In this document: one piece after another, positions 45,465-54,993 of the stretch
Layout: every line of letters starts with the position of its first letter
Position numbering within the stretch: position 1 is the stretch's first letter
Assembly (NCBI RefSeq): GCF_047345485.1
Contig: NZ_JBLFEN010000002.1
Coordinates: forward strand, 556,556 to 620,555
Length of the DNA: 64,000 nt
Reading direction: 5' to 3'
Origin: Jejuia sp047345485
Lineage (GTDB): Bacteria > Bacteroidota > Bacteroidia > Flavobacteriales > Flavobacteriaceae
The notes under the pieces: generated by a model
The model's database searches: none
What the model was told of the DNA's origin: nothing
Seen by the model: the letters and a program-made list of their open reading frames with translations, nothing else
Made by a program: the position numbers and the translations under genes

Positions 45465-46787
45465 TTATGAATTTGATTGCTGAATTACAGTCTCGAGCAT
45501 TTCTTCCTCTGCTGTAATTTGTGGTTTAAAATTTATGTTATCTAGCTCAAATTTTATGGGTTCAATAAAATCTAAGTATTGAATTTTTAAAGAATCAGAA
45601 ATTGGTTTAGCTTCGGGTAACTTTTGCTTAAACGGATCAACCTGTCTACCATTTTTCCAAAAACGATAACACACGTGTGGCCCTCCTGTATTTCCTGTCA
45701 TACCAACCCATCCAATTACATCACCCTGTTTTACAAATTGCCCAACTTTAGCTTTACGTTTGCGCATGTGTAAATATTGGGTTTCGTAAGTAGCGTTATG
45801 ACGAATTTTTACATAATTACCATTACCGCCTCTACGTTCAGATTTTGTAACTGTGCCGTTAGCTGTAGCCATTATAGGAGTGCCAATAGGTGCTGCAAAA
45901 TCGGTGCCTTTATGTGGCCTTACTTTGTAACCGTAAACAGCAATACGCCGTCTTAAATTATAACGCGAAGATATTCTACTAAATTTAACCGGAGCTTTTA
46001 AAAAAGCGCGCCTTAAATTTTTAGCTTCTTCATTAAAATAATCCATAATACCTTTTGTAGAATCTGTCATAAATTCAAATGCATAAAAAGGCTCTTGATT
46101 ATGTTCAAAATAAGCAGCTTTTACACGATCTACACCAGTATAAATAGTATCATCAATATATTTATCCGTATAAATAACTTTAAATCTATCACCTTTTTGT
46201 AATCTTCTAAAATCTATTGTCCATGCAAAAATTTCATCTGCCATTTTATAGGCCAAACGTGGACTTAAACCTTGTGCTTCTAGAGTTAAAGAGATATTAT
46301 CTTCAATAATACCTGTGGCTGTTTTTTCAATATATTTTATAGGCTTTTTACTGCGGTATGCTTTTATAGAATCTTGAAAATTAATAACAATATAATCTTC
46401 TAAATTAGGTTGATATATAAAGCATGTTGCAGTTTCTAGAGAATCTTTAGCACATAAAAGTGTATAGGGTTTACCAACCTGTAAACTTCTAGCAATATCA
46501 AATGTATCCTTAGCTTTTTCAGCAATATTAAAAATTTTGGGATACCCTACATTATTTCGTTCTAAAATTACTCCAAATGTATCGCCATTTCTAATGGTAT
46601 CGCGTTTTACAGTATAGTTATCTAAGTTAAAACCAAATTCTATTACTGGCTCAGGCGCTTTAATACTTACAGTTTCTTCTTGCTCTATCTCAAGTTCAGG
46701 CTCGTTTTTACAAGCCCAAATAGTTATTACTAAAATAAAAAGTACTAAATATTTATTCCCCAATTTTCTATTTCTTTTGCTGTCCAT
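45465..46787 (-). CDS. M23 family peptidoglycan peptidase (lipoprotein)
   Basis: 440 residues; signal peptide with lipobox VITIWAC (Cys 26). A ~240-residue N-terminal region (YTVKRDTIRNGDTFGVIL, LysM- or OapA-like start) precedes the LytM domain: PHKGTDFAAP (H292, D296), GNYVKIRHNATYETQYLHM (H340) and GGPHVCYRFW. In the last motif the usual His-x-His is H371-V-C373, so one zinc ligand would be Cys. It remodels the cell wall in the periplasm. The start lies 43 nt inside the tryptophan dioxygenase gene; a TTG eight codons later is an alternative. Confidence 0.88.
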   Translation of the reverse strand: MDSKRNRKLGNKYLVLFILVITIWACKNEPELEIEQEETVSIKAPEPVIEFGFNLDNYTVKRDTIRNGDTFGVILERNNVGYPKIFNIAEKAKDTFDIARSLQVGKPYTLLCAKDSLETATCFIYQPNLEDYIVINFQDSIKAYRSKKPIKYIEKTATGIIEDNISLTLEAQGLSPRLAYKMADEIFAWTIDFRRLQKGDRFKVIYTDKYIDDTIYTGVDRVKAAYFEHNQEPFYAFEFMTDSTKGIMDYFNEEAKNLRRAFLKAPVKFSRISSRYNLRRRIAVYGYKVRPHKGTDFAAPIGTPIMATANGTVTKSERRGGNGNYVKIRHNATYETQYLHMRKRKAKVGQFVKQGDVIGWVGMTGNTGGPHVCYRFWKNGRQVDPFKQKLPEAKPISDSLKIQYLDFIEPIKFELDNINFKPQITAEEEMLETVIQQSNS

Positions 46788-47677
46788 AAATCTGGAAAGA
46801 ATATTCTTTTTTGATATTTAGGATGCATGTATTTTACCCATTCGCTACCACCAGTAGCTTCAGCGGTTTTACCTCCAATATTTAAATAATGATTTGCTGT
46901 ATTGTAATGCGCCATTACCCACTTTACGTTAACTGTGTAATCGTAGTGTCGCATGGCTTTTATTAATGCTTCATTTTCTTGAGATGCTTTTGGCAATTCC
47001 TTATACTTAGACCACAAATTTTTATCCTCGTATGTTTTTGAAAATTGAATAAACTCATCTTTATACCGTTTCTCAAAAGCAGATAATGTATATGTTTTTT
47101 TACCTGTTTTATAATCTTTTCCAGCAGCTTGCCAATACAATTTTTCAAAAGCACTATTACAACAAATATCTTTACTTACGCTGTCTCTAAAACGTTTATC
47201 TATAAGATTTATTAATTCTGTAGATCCAAATTCTACCAATCGGTATTGCGCACTTTGAAACCCACTTGCAGGTGTTAACGCTGTTCTAAATTTATTGTAT
47301 TGCGCGATGTCCATTCCATCTTTCATGATACTAAAAGACGAGGTTAGCACATCAAAATACCTGCTAATACGCATTATTTTTTCAGTAAAAATTTCAGTAT
47401 CTAGATCGTCTATTTCATTATTAGCAACCTGCTCAATTTCTGAAAGTATCATTTTAAAAAGTAATTCGCTTACTTGATGGTACATGATAAATACCTTTTC
47501 GTCTGGAAAGTTAGTTTTAGGTTTTTGAAGATTTAATAAAACATCTGTTTGTATATAATCCCAATAATTAATGGGTTTGGTATGCAGTAATCCTTCTAAG
47601 TGAACTTCTAAATCTTGGTCTATAGACTCGTACTTTTTTTTAAGTTGATTGGTTATGTCTGAGTCTGATTTCATCAA
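46745..47677 (-). CDS. kynA: Tryptophan 2,3-dioxygenase
   Basis: Haem enzyme opening the indole ring of tryptophan to N-formylkynurenine. 310 residues. It has family stretches INYWDYIQTDVLLNLQKP, DEKVFIMYHQVSELLFKMIL, LTPASGFQSAQYRLVEFGS and VKWVMAHYNTANHYL, where one His is the likely haem ligand, then GGSEWVKYM. It overlaps the DUF3108 gene by ATGA (4 nt) and the M23 gene by 43 nt. Rest-of-pathway kynurenine genes are not in the window. Confidence 0.95.
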   Translation of the reverse strand: MMKSDSDITNQLKKKYESIDQDLEVHLEGLLHTKPINYWDYIQTDVLLNLQKPKTNFPDEKVFIMYHQVSELLFKMILSEIEQVANNEIDDLDTEIFTEKIMRISRYFDVLTSSFSIMKDGMDIAQYNKFRTALTPASGFQSAQYRLVEFGSTELINLIDKRFRDSVSKDICCNSAFEKLYWQAAGKDYKTGKKTYTLSAFEKRYKDEFIQFSKTYEDKNLWSKYKELPKASQENEALIKAMRHYDYTVNVKWVMAHYNTANHYLNIGGKTAEATGGSEWVKYMHPKYQKRIFFPDLWTAKEIENWGINI

Positions 47678-48456
47678 TTATTCACAACAATTTTAAACGA
47701 GTGTTTTAGCCCTTTGTAAGCTTCTAGGTCTGCTCTTAGCGATCCTACAGCTAAATCTGCTTTAATGCGTAAAGGTACTTTATTTTTGTCTTTTGATACC
47801 CATAGCGTTAAACTTTCTTCTTCTTTAAATACACGACCAGCCATCACGTATGGTCTAAATTTTAAAGCCTCAATGTCTCCAAAATCTGTGTCAATTGTTT
47901 CTATACCTAAATATTGCAATTTAAAACCATAGTTTTCCTCATCAAAAAACATATCAATCTTAAACTCATCACCAATTTCTAGGGTATTAATGTTTATTTT
48001 ATTACGCAAATAATAATATGTTGATACCATATCCTGAATATTGGGTTTAGTATCAATTACTTTTTTAGTTTTATGTTTTTTATTGTTTATATGAGCTTTT
48101 TGATTGTGCTGATCAAAATCTATTTCAATATCCTTGGTATGCCCTCCTTCATCAATATTTCGTACAAATTTATAGGGCATAATGGTTTCTTTATCAAAAT
48201 AGCTCTCATACCTATCCTTCACCTTAAAAAACCATTTAATCATACCTGTGGTCCAGCCTTTCCCAACAACATGGTACACCTCTTTATCGTTTAATTTAGA
48301 ATCTTTAACTGTAAGAGTAGCGTTTCCTGCTTTTAAAAAGCCACTATAACTCATCCTAAATTTAAACCATTCGCCATCTCCAAAAGCAGATTCTTGTTGC
48401 GCTACCATACTTTGCGCAAAACTAAAAGCTATTATTATAAGTAGTAATTTCTTCAT
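47674..48456 (-). CDS. DUF3108 exported protein
   Basis: 260 residues from the Met at 48456 (MKKLLLIIIAFSFAQSMVAQ), which begins a normal signal peptide. The frame is open 19 codons further, but those residues do not look like an N-terminus. It matches DUF3108, a periplasmic beta-rich family of unknown function (YSGFLKAGNATLTVKD, HVVGKGWTTGMIKWFFKVKDRYESYFD, LTLWVSKDKNKVPLRIKA). First gene of the DUF3108-kynA-M23-pgi operon. Confidence 0.85.
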   Translation of the reverse strand: MKKLLLIIIAFSFAQSMVAQQESAFGDGEWFKFRMSYSGFLKAGNATLTVKDSKLNDKEVYHVVGKGWTTGMIKWFFKVKDRYESYFDKETIMPYKFVRNIDEGGHTKDIEIDFDQHNQKAHINNKKHKTKKVIDTKPNIQDMVSTYYYLRNKININTLEIGDEFKIDMFFDEENYGFKLQYLGIETIDTDFGDIEALKFRPYVMAGRVFKEEESLTLWVSKDKNKVPLRIKADLAVGSLRADLEAYKGLKHSFKIVVNN

Positions 48457-48532
48457 TTTATTTGGGTAATTATAATGTAACTTCTGCAGTAACATTTTAT
48501 TGTTTATAAACAAGAAATTACAATTACTATTC

Positions 48533-48540
48533 CAAAAATA
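48533..48540 (-). promoter_or_regulatory. Putative -7 box of the DUF3108-kynA-M23-pgi operon
   Basis: TATTTTTG on the minus strand lies 76 nt before the ATG at 48456. A TTTG lies 11 nt upstream, closer than usual. The remaining gap up to 48702 shows nothing else I can name. Confidence 0.4.
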
Positions 48541-48702
48541 GAAATTTTATCCAAAACCCATAGTCTACAAGTGTTATAGTTATGTTAGAAAAACACTTTA
48601 TCGGTGTTTGAGCCTTTATTGCAAGGGTAAAGTATTATTCGCTATTTATAGCAACGCAGTTAATTGTTTTTCAAATTCAATTTAAAACATACTTGATATT
48701 TA

Positions 48703-50943
48703 TTAAAACCAAAAGCCTACATTAAAATACCAAACGCTATCATTTTGCTCTGGCGAGTAACTATATTTTATTTGAATAGGCCCTATAAAACTATCTACTG
48801 CATAACCTAACGCGTAACCTCTATAATCGGGTAGAGAGAACCAGGAGCCTGTTTCAAAAATATTATCATCAACATTTGCCCAATTAGCCTCTAGAGTAAG
48901 GTGATTATTTTTAAAAATTTCGTAATCCATACTAGCATATGCTTTAACAAAGCTATTTCCTGTTAACGAAATAAAATCATAGCCATAAAATGGTATAAAA
49001 TTATTAATGAGGTTGTTACCATAACCGCCCAATGCAAAATCTAATGTTGTAGTAGAGGTGTTTCCAAATTTTAAGCCACCCGATGCCTGCAAATTAAAAG
49101 ACAATTTAGGCGTTGTACTAAACGCATATCCTGCTGTGGCTCTAGCTATTGAAAACGTATCAAAATCTTCATTAAACTGTGACGCAAATAAATATGTGTT
49201 AAAATTACCATTAAAGAAAACTCCATTTTTAGGGAAATATTTATTATCGTAAGTATCCAGTCTCAAGTTACCAAATAGACTAACATAGTCGGTACTTTCG
49301 AAAACAAATTCGTCTTGATTGGTATTTGCAATGGTTTCTGATGTGATTTCTAAACGCTTATGTTCTAACCCTATACTTAAAGCAAAATCTTTTCTAAAAA
49401 GGGTTTGCACATAAAATTGATTGGTTTGATCATGAAGTGTTGAGTTTATTTTATTTAATCCTGTGCTTTCTATTTGCGCATCATCTAATAATAACTCTGC
49501 ATTTATATCTTTTTTAAAAGCATTATATCGAGAACGTAAACCGATACTCCAATAAAATCCTTTATCTAACAAATATTCAAAATTATAACGCACATTATCA
49601 CCAAAAACAACGTCTAATGCTGCTACGTCATTTCCAAAAAGCATACGTTTTTTTGTAAAATTTACCAAAGCACCACTTTTGTACAAGTCATCATAGTGTA
49701 CACCTAATTTTAAAAATGTTGTGGTTTTATTTTCTTTAATCTGAGCTATTACATCGTAAATTCCATCTTTAGTTGTAGGCTCTAAATCGTAATAGAAAGA
49801 ATCGAAATTATTAGTAGCAATTAAGCTATTTAGTCCCTTTATAAAATCTGAATAAGATACTTTTTCGCCTCCTTTTAGTTTTAATTTCCCTAAAATATAA
49901 GAGCGCGAGTATTTGCTATTTCCTTTAATATTTATATGCCTAATGGTTATACTATCCCTAATAACTTTATTTACAATATTATTTGTTTTAGAATTCTTGT
50001 TTTTAACCAATTTCTCTAATTGCCCTAGCTTTTTTAATGTAGCTTTTTTTCCATTAGCAATAATGGCGTTGCCCTCATCAAAAGATACTACATTAAAATT
50101 TTTAATGTCTGGTTTAATATAAATATCTGTTTTAGGTACTTTTAACTTCATATCATTTATGGTTCTGAAGTTATTAATTTGAATTAGTACGTCAGGAGCA
50201 GATGTTAACTCTTTAATATTAGATAATCCGTCTTGTACATCTACTCCAATAATAATATCCATACCTTTTTTACGAAGTTCGTCTACGGGATAATTATTTA
50301 CAATACCGCCATCTATTAATAAATTATTATTTATAGTTACTGGTTGAAACAATGAAGGTAAGGCAGCACTTGCCATTACTGCATGTGTTAAATTACCATG
50401 TTCTAATTGTACTTGTTCTCCAGTTTCAATATTTGTAGCAATACAAAAAAATGGAATTGGTAAGTCTTTAAAATTATGTGTAGCACTAACATGTAATACC
50501 AATTTTGATAACATATTATATATGTTTTGCCCGCGAGATATAGCCGATGGCAACTTTACTTTTAAATTATCGAAGGGCAACGTAAGTACGTAGCGTTCAG
50601 AATTATTACGCTCGTAAAATGCTTTTGATGCTCTTGGTAAATCATCATTTATTATTTTATCATAGTCTATATTATTAAAAATAGAATCTAAGGCTTTACC
50701 AGAGTAACCACTAGAATACAAAGCGCCTATTACTGCACCCATACTTGTACCCGCAATATAATCTACTTTTACGCCTAAACTATCTAACACTTTTAAAACA
50801 CCAATATGTGCTAATCCTTTTGCACCACCGCCACTTAACACTAAACCTACTTTTGGTTTGGGGTTTTCTAGTGCTTCGTTTTGTGCTTTCGCCGAAAGGA
50901 ATGCTAGTACAAAAAGGAGTGATATGATTGGTTTTAAGTTCAA
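48703..50943 (-). CDS. Patatin-like phospholipase fused to POTRA and BamA-type barrel
   Basis: 746 residues. The signal peptide ends LSAKAQ. The patatin domain (~33-310) has oxyanion loop GGGAKG (38-43), nucleophile S67 in GTSMG, and catalytic D211 in IDGGIVNNYP. A POTRA-like domain follows (RHINIKGNSKYSRSYILGKL), then a surface-antigen barrel ending YFNVGFWF. This is the layout of PlpD-type (type Vd) autotransporters and of RssA/NTE-like outer-membrane phospholipases. It is a single-gene unit, with uvrC 157 nt upstream on the same strand. Confidence 0.92.
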   Translation of the reverse strand: MNLKPIISLLFVLAFLSAKAQNEALENPKPKVGLVLSGGGAKGLAHIGVLKVLDSLGVKVDYIAGTSMGAVIGALYSSGYSGKALDSIFNNIDYDKIINDDLPRASKAFYERNNSERYVLTLPFDNLKVKLPSAISRGQNIYNMLSKLVLHVSATHNFKDLPIPFFCIATNIETGEQVQLEHGNLTHAVMASAALPSLFQPVTINNNLLIDGGIVNNYPVDELRKKGMDIIIGVDVQDGLSNIKELTSAPDVLIQINNFRTINDMKLKVPKTDIYIKPDIKNFNVVSFDEGNAIIANGKKATLKKLGQLEKLVKNKNSKTNNIVNKVIRDSITIRHINIKGNSKYSRSYILGKLKLKGGEKVSYSDFIKGLNSLIATNNFDSFYYDLEPTTKDGIYDVIAQIKENKTTTFLKLGVHYDDLYKSGALVNFTKKRMLFGNDVAALDVVFGDNVRYNFEYLLDKGFYWSIGLRSRYNAFKKDINAELLLDDAQIESTGLNKINSTLHDQTNQFYVQTLFRKDFALSIGLEHKRLEITSETIANTNQDEFVFESTDYVSLFGNLRLDTYDNKYFPKNGVFFNGNFNTYLFASQFNEDFDTFSIARATAGYAFSTTPKLSFNLQASGGLKFGNTSTTTLDFALGGYGNNLINNFIPFYGYDFISLTGNSFVKAYASMDYEIFKNNHLTLEANWANVDDNIFETGSWFSLPDYRGYALGYAVDSFIGPIQIKYSYSPEQNDSVWYFNVGFWF

Positions 50944-51100
50944 ATATTTTAAAATTACATGCCTACTGTTTCATAAATATAACATATACCACTTGTTTGG
51001 TTTACAAAATATCTCGACCTATCAAAAGCTTCATTTTTTTTAATAGTAGGTTTAATAGACCAACTCTTATATACTTTTTTAATATTCAATGTTTAAAATT

Positions 51101-52894
51101 TTACTTCTCATGATAAAAACTATACACCTTTTTAGCGCGAGACACCCCAACCACATCTTCCAGTTCATCTAACTTTGCATGTGCTACACGTTTTGCTGAT
51201 TTAAAATGCTTTAGTAATTCTACCACAGTTTTTTCGCCTATTCCTGGAATGGTTTCTAACTCAGTATTCAATGCATTTTTACTGCGCCTGTTTCTATGGT
51301 GTTCTATACCAAAACGATGCGCTTCATTTCTTAATTGCTGTATTATTTTTAACGTTTCACTTTTTTTATCTAAATATAGCGGAATTGGATCGTTTGGATA
51401 AAATAATTCTTCCAAACGTTTTGCAATTCCTATAATAGCAATTTTGCCTCGTAATTCTAAGGCATCTAAACTTTTTAGTGAAGATGACAACTGTCCTTTT
51501 CCACCATCTATAATTATTAATTGCGGTAGTGGTTGATCCTCATCTAGCAAACGCTTATAACGCCTATACACGACTTCTTCCATAGATGCAAAATCGTCTG
51601 GCCCAACAACTGTTTTTATATTAAAATGCCTGTAGTCTTTTTTACTAGGTTTCCCGTTTTTAAATACAACGCATGCTGCAACGGGGTTTGTGCCTTGTAT
51701 GTTTGAGTTATCAAAACACTCTATATGTCGCGGTTCTTCGTTTAAACGTAAATCAGCTTTCATTTGCGCCATAATACGATTAGCATGCCTATCTGGATCT
51801 ACAATTTTCATCTGTTTAAAACGCTCCATTCTATAATACTTTGCGTTTCGGAAGGACAAATCAACAATATGCTTTTTATCGCCTAATTTGGGTACACTCA
51901 CCTTTATAGCTTCACCTAAATCCACTTTAAAAGGCACATAAATTTCTTTTGAATTAGAGTTGAAACGTTGCCTAATCTCAGTAATTGCTAATTCTAAAAG
52001 TTCTAAATCTGTTTCATCTAGCTTTTTTTTAATCTCTAAAGTGTGAGAACGAATGATAGAACCGTATGATAGTTGCAAAAAATTAACATACCCATAGCCT
52101 TCATCACTCGTAATAGAAAATACGTCTACATTGCTAATTTTAGGATTTACAATAGTAGACTTTGCTTGATAATTCTCTAATACTTCAATTTTTTCTTTTA
52201 TTTTTTGTGCTTCTTCAAACTGCATGTTTTCTGCAAGCCCTTTCATTTGGTTTCTAAATTGAGACAAAGAGTCTTTAAAATTGCCCTTTATAATTTCCTT
52301 TATCGTTTTAATATTGTTATGATATTCCTCTTCGGTTTCTAAACCTTCACACGGTCCTTTGCAATTCCCTAAATGGTATTCTAAGCATACTTTATATTTT
52401 CCAGCAGTTACTTTTTCTTCACTTAAATTATAGTTACACGTTCGTAAACTATACAAACCTTTAATTAAATCTAAAAGTGTGCGCACTGTTTTCATACTTG
52501 TATATGGGCCAAAATACTCACTACCATCTTTAAAAATACGACGTGTGGGGAATACTCTAGGGAAACGCTCGTTTTTAACACAAATCCATGGGTAAGATTT
52601 GTCGTCCTTTAACATCACATTATATTTGGGCTGATATTTTTTTATCAAGTTATTTTCAAGTAGTAGTGCATCTGTTTCTGTTTCTACTACAATGTGTTTT
52701 ATATCCACAATTTTTTTAACCAAAACTCGTGTTTTACCATACTCATGGTTTTTGGTAAAATAAGAACTTACACGTTTTTTTAAATTTTTTGCTTTACCAA
52801 CGTAAATAAGTTTACCCGCTTTATCGTAGTATTGGTAGACTCCTGGTTGGGTTGGAAGGGTTTTTAATTGTATCTCTAAATTAGGGGTATCCAT
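51101..52894 (-). CDS. uvrC: Excinuclease ABC subunit C
   Basis: Nucleotide-excision repair nuclease making both incisions with UvrB. 597 residues. It has the N-terminal GIY-YIG nuclease (QPGVYQYYDKAGKLIYVGKAKNLKKRV), a Cys-rich ...CLEYHLGNCKGPCEG, a UVR domain (~205-240), the RNase H-like nuclease (ECFDNSNIQGTNPVAACVVF; IIIDGGKGQLSS) and terminal helix-hairpin-helix motifs (LETIPGIGEKTVVELLKHF). Confidence 0.97.
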   Translation of the reverse strand: MDTPNLEIQLKTLPTQPGVYQYYDKAGKLIYVGKAKNLKKRVSSYFTKNHEYGKTRVLVKKIVDIKHIVVETETDALLLENNLIKKYQPKYNVMLKDDKSYPWICVKNERFPRVFPTRRIFKDGSEYFGPYTSMKTVRTLLDLIKGLYSLRTCNYNLSEEKVTAGKYKVCLEYHLGNCKGPCEGLETEEEYHNNIKTIKEIIKGNFKDSLSQFRNQMKGLAENMQFEEAQKIKEKIEVLENYQAKSTIVNPKISNVDVFSITSDEGYGYVNFLQLSYGSIIRSHTLEIKKKLDETDLELLELAITEIRQRFNSNSKEIYVPFKVDLGEAIKVSVPKLGDKKHIVDLSFRNAKYYRMERFKQMKIVDPDRHANRIMAQMKADLRLNEEPRHIECFDNSNIQGTNPVAACVVFKNGKPSKKDYRHFNIKTVVGPDDFASMEEVVYRRYKRLLDEDQPLPQLIIIDGGKGQLSSSLKSLDALELRGKIAIIGIAKRLEELFYPNDPIPLYLDKKSETLKIIQQLRNEAHRFGIEHHRNRRSKNALNTELETIPGIGEKTVVELLKHFKSAKRVAHAKLDELEDVVGVSRAKKVYSFYHEK

Positions 52895-52982
52895 GTTATG
52901 TAAAGGTATATTAAATTATAGATAATGTAAAAATTCGTCTCTCTTTTTTAGTATATTGCATGTAAAGTCTATACTGCTTTTA

Positions 52983-53858
52983 ATGAATATAGTTATACTC
53001 TCCAGAAATCCTAATTTATACTCTACCGAACGTTTAGTTGAAGAAGGTGAAAGTAAAGGCCATAAAGTAGAGGTGATAGATCCGCTTAATTGCGATATCA
53101 TTATTGAAAAAGAAAAGCCTACCATTTACTACAAAGACCGCTATTTAGATTATGTTGATGCTATAATTCCAAGAATTGGAGCTTCTGTTACTTTTTATGG
53201 ATGCGCCGTGGTACGACAGTTTGAAATGATGGGTGTTTTTACCATTGTTACCTCTGATGCTATACAGCGCTCTAGAGATAAATTAAGGAGTTTACAACGT
53301 TTAAGTAAAGCTGGTATTGGCATGCCTAAAACCGTTTTTACAAACTATTCTAGAGATGTAGAAGAAGTTATTGAACACGTTGGTGGCACACCTTTAATTA
53401 TAAAACTTCTAGAAGGTACACAAGGCTTAGGTGTAGTTTTAGCCGAAACTAAGAATGCTGCAGAATCGGTTTTAGAGGCTTTTAATGGATTACAAGCCAG
53501 AGTAATTGTTCAAGAATTTATAAAAGAAGCTAAAGGTGCAGATTTACGTGCATTGGTGGTAGACGGACAAGTTGTAGGTGCCATGAAACGTCAAGCTAAA
53601 GCAGGCGAATTTAGGTCTAACTTACACCGTGGCGGTTCTGCAAATATTATTAAATTAAATCATGATGAATTAAAACTAGCCATGAATGCCTCTAAAGCTT
53701 TAAAACTTCCTGTTTGTGGTGTAGATATGTTACAATCTTCTCGTGGCCCTTTATTATTAGAAGTTAACTCCACACCTGGTTTGGAAGGTATCGAAACCGC
53801 TACCGGACGCAACATTGCTAAAGCTATTATACGTTTTATTGAAAAAAACAGACGCTAA
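52983..53858 (+). CDS. rimK: RimK-type ATP-grasp ligase
   Basis: 291 residues from MNIVILSRNPNLYSTERLVEEG, the family's usual N-terminus; the frame is open 9 codons upstream without family support. It has ATP-grasp motifs: PLIIKLLEGTQGLGVVLAET, VIVQEFIKEAKGADLRALVV and VDMLQSSRGPLLLEVNSTPGLEGIE. In E. coli RimK adds glutamates to ribosomal protein S6; related enzymes make other poly-amino-acid tails. The stop is directly followed by the aspartoacylase-family gene. Confidence 0.92.
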   Translation: MNIVILSRNPNLYSTERLVEEGESKGHKVEVIDPLNCDIIIEKEKPTIYYKDRYLDYVDAIIPRIGASVTFYGCAVVRQFEMMGVFTIVTSDAIQRSRDKLRSLQRLSKAGIGMPKTVFTNYSRDVEEVIEHVGGTPLIIKLLEGTQGLGVVLAETKNAAESVLEAFNGLQARVIVQEFIKEAKGADLRALVVDGQVVGAMKRQAKAGEFRSNLHRGGSANIIKLNHDELKLAMNASKALKLPVCGVDMLQSSRGPLLLEVNSTPGLEGIETATGRNIAKAIIRFIEKNRR

Positions 53859-54830
53859 ATGACACAGATAAGTAATAGCCCACTAACTATTCTTGGTGAA
53901 AGCATAAAACTTGGTGAAAGTAAAGAAGTAAACTTTGATGTAGCCAACTTGCACACCGCTACGCCTGTAAATGTTCCTGTAATTGTAGAACGCTCTAAAA
54001 AACCTGGACCAACCGTATTACTTACTGCTGGTATACATGGAGATGAAGTTAATGGTGTTGAAATTGTACGACAGTTAATAGCAAAAGGTATTAATAAACC
54101 TAAATGCGGCACTATTATTTGCATGCCCGTAATTAATATTTTTGGTTTTATTAATTTAAAGCGTGAATTTCCAGATGGTAGAGATTTAAATCGAGTATTT
54201 CCAGGAAGTACTGGTGGCTCTTTAGCAAGTCGTGTTGCCAATAAGCTAATTAAGGAAGTTGTACCTCACGCAGATTTAATATTAGATTTTCATACTGGTG
54301 GTTCAGGGCGGTTTAACGCGCCACAATTGCGTTACACTAAAAACAACAAACACCTTGATGAGCTTGCCGAAGTATTTGGTGCGCCTTTTGTATTATACTC
54401 TAAAAATTTAAGCAAATCGTTTAGAAGCACTTGTGCAAAGTCTGGTAAAGATTTATTACTTTTTGAAGGCGGAAAATCTTTTCATATTGATGATGTAGTC
54501 ACCAACTCTGGTGTTAATGGTGTAAAACGTATATTAAAACATTTAGGGATGTTAAAAACAGTTTTTAAAGCCTCTAAACCTAAAAAAAGTACGGTTTTTA
54601 TTGAGGATAGTAACTGGCAGCGCGCTAAATATTCTGGAATGTTTAAAGCATCAATTACGGTTGGTGCTTATGTTGAAAAAGAAGATATTATGGGTAATAT
54701 TACAGACCCTTATGGGAAATTTAATTATTTTGTAAGAGCCAAAACCTCTGGATATGTTATTAATGTGAATGAGCTACCTATAGTATATCAAGGCGATGCG
54801 CTGTTTCATATTTCTACTGAATTGAAATGA
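53859..54830 (+). CDS. Succinylglutamate desuccinylase/aspartoacylase family protein
   Basis: 323 residues, M14-like zinc hydrolase fold. LTAGIHGDEVNGVE gives the His-x2-Glu zinc pair, FPDGRDLNRVFPG the substrate Arg/Asn, ILDFHTGGSGR the third ligand His, and LLLFEGGKS contains the catalytic Glu region. Its ATG abuts the rimK stop with no gap, so the two are translated together and probably work on the same bond type, as in other RimK-linked AspA-like pairs. The zinc-protease partner (RimB-type) often found with them is absent here. Confidence 0.88.
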   Translation: MTQISNSPLTILGESIKLGESKEVNFDVANLHTATPVNVPVIVERSKKPGPTVLLTAGIHGDEVNGVEIVRQLIAKGINKPKCGTIICMPVINIFGFINLKREFPDGRDLNRVFPGSTGGSLASRVANKLIKEVVPHADLILDFHTGGSGRFNAPQLRYTKNNKHLDELAEVFGAPFVLYSKNLSKSFRSTCAKSGKDLLLFEGGKSFHIDDVVTNSGVNGVKRILKHLGMLKTVFKASKPKKSTVFIEDSNWQRAKYSGMFKASITVGAYVEKEDIMGNITDPYGKFNYFVRAKTSGYVINVNELPIVYQGDALFHISTELK

Positions 54831-54917
54831 TAATTACTCTAATTCTGTCTTTAAGCGACTTGACTTTGTCAGAAAAAATCGATAACTTCGTTTAACTTCG
54901 GAAATAAGTCACCTGTG

Positions 54918-54932
54918 CTGAACTTGTTTCAG
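54918..54932. repeat. CTGAA-N5-TTCAG palindrome
   Basis: CTGAA-CTTGT-TTCAG, a reduced version of the element at 33067..33087, lies in the gap after the aspartoacylase-family gene. It precedes the left boundary of the cassette-like unit. Confidence 0.5.
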
Positions 54933-54993
54933 TATTAAAACGGACGTATATCAGATTGACCGTTGGCAACCATTAGAAGAATGTCGAGAATAA

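Noticed and set aside
46745..47677. Link between tryptophan dioxygenase and kynurenine formation in the MbnP-like protein
   Set aside because: The dioxygenase acts on free tryptophan in the cytoplasm and lies 30 kb away; MbnH-type enzymes modify the protein directly outside the cytoplasm.
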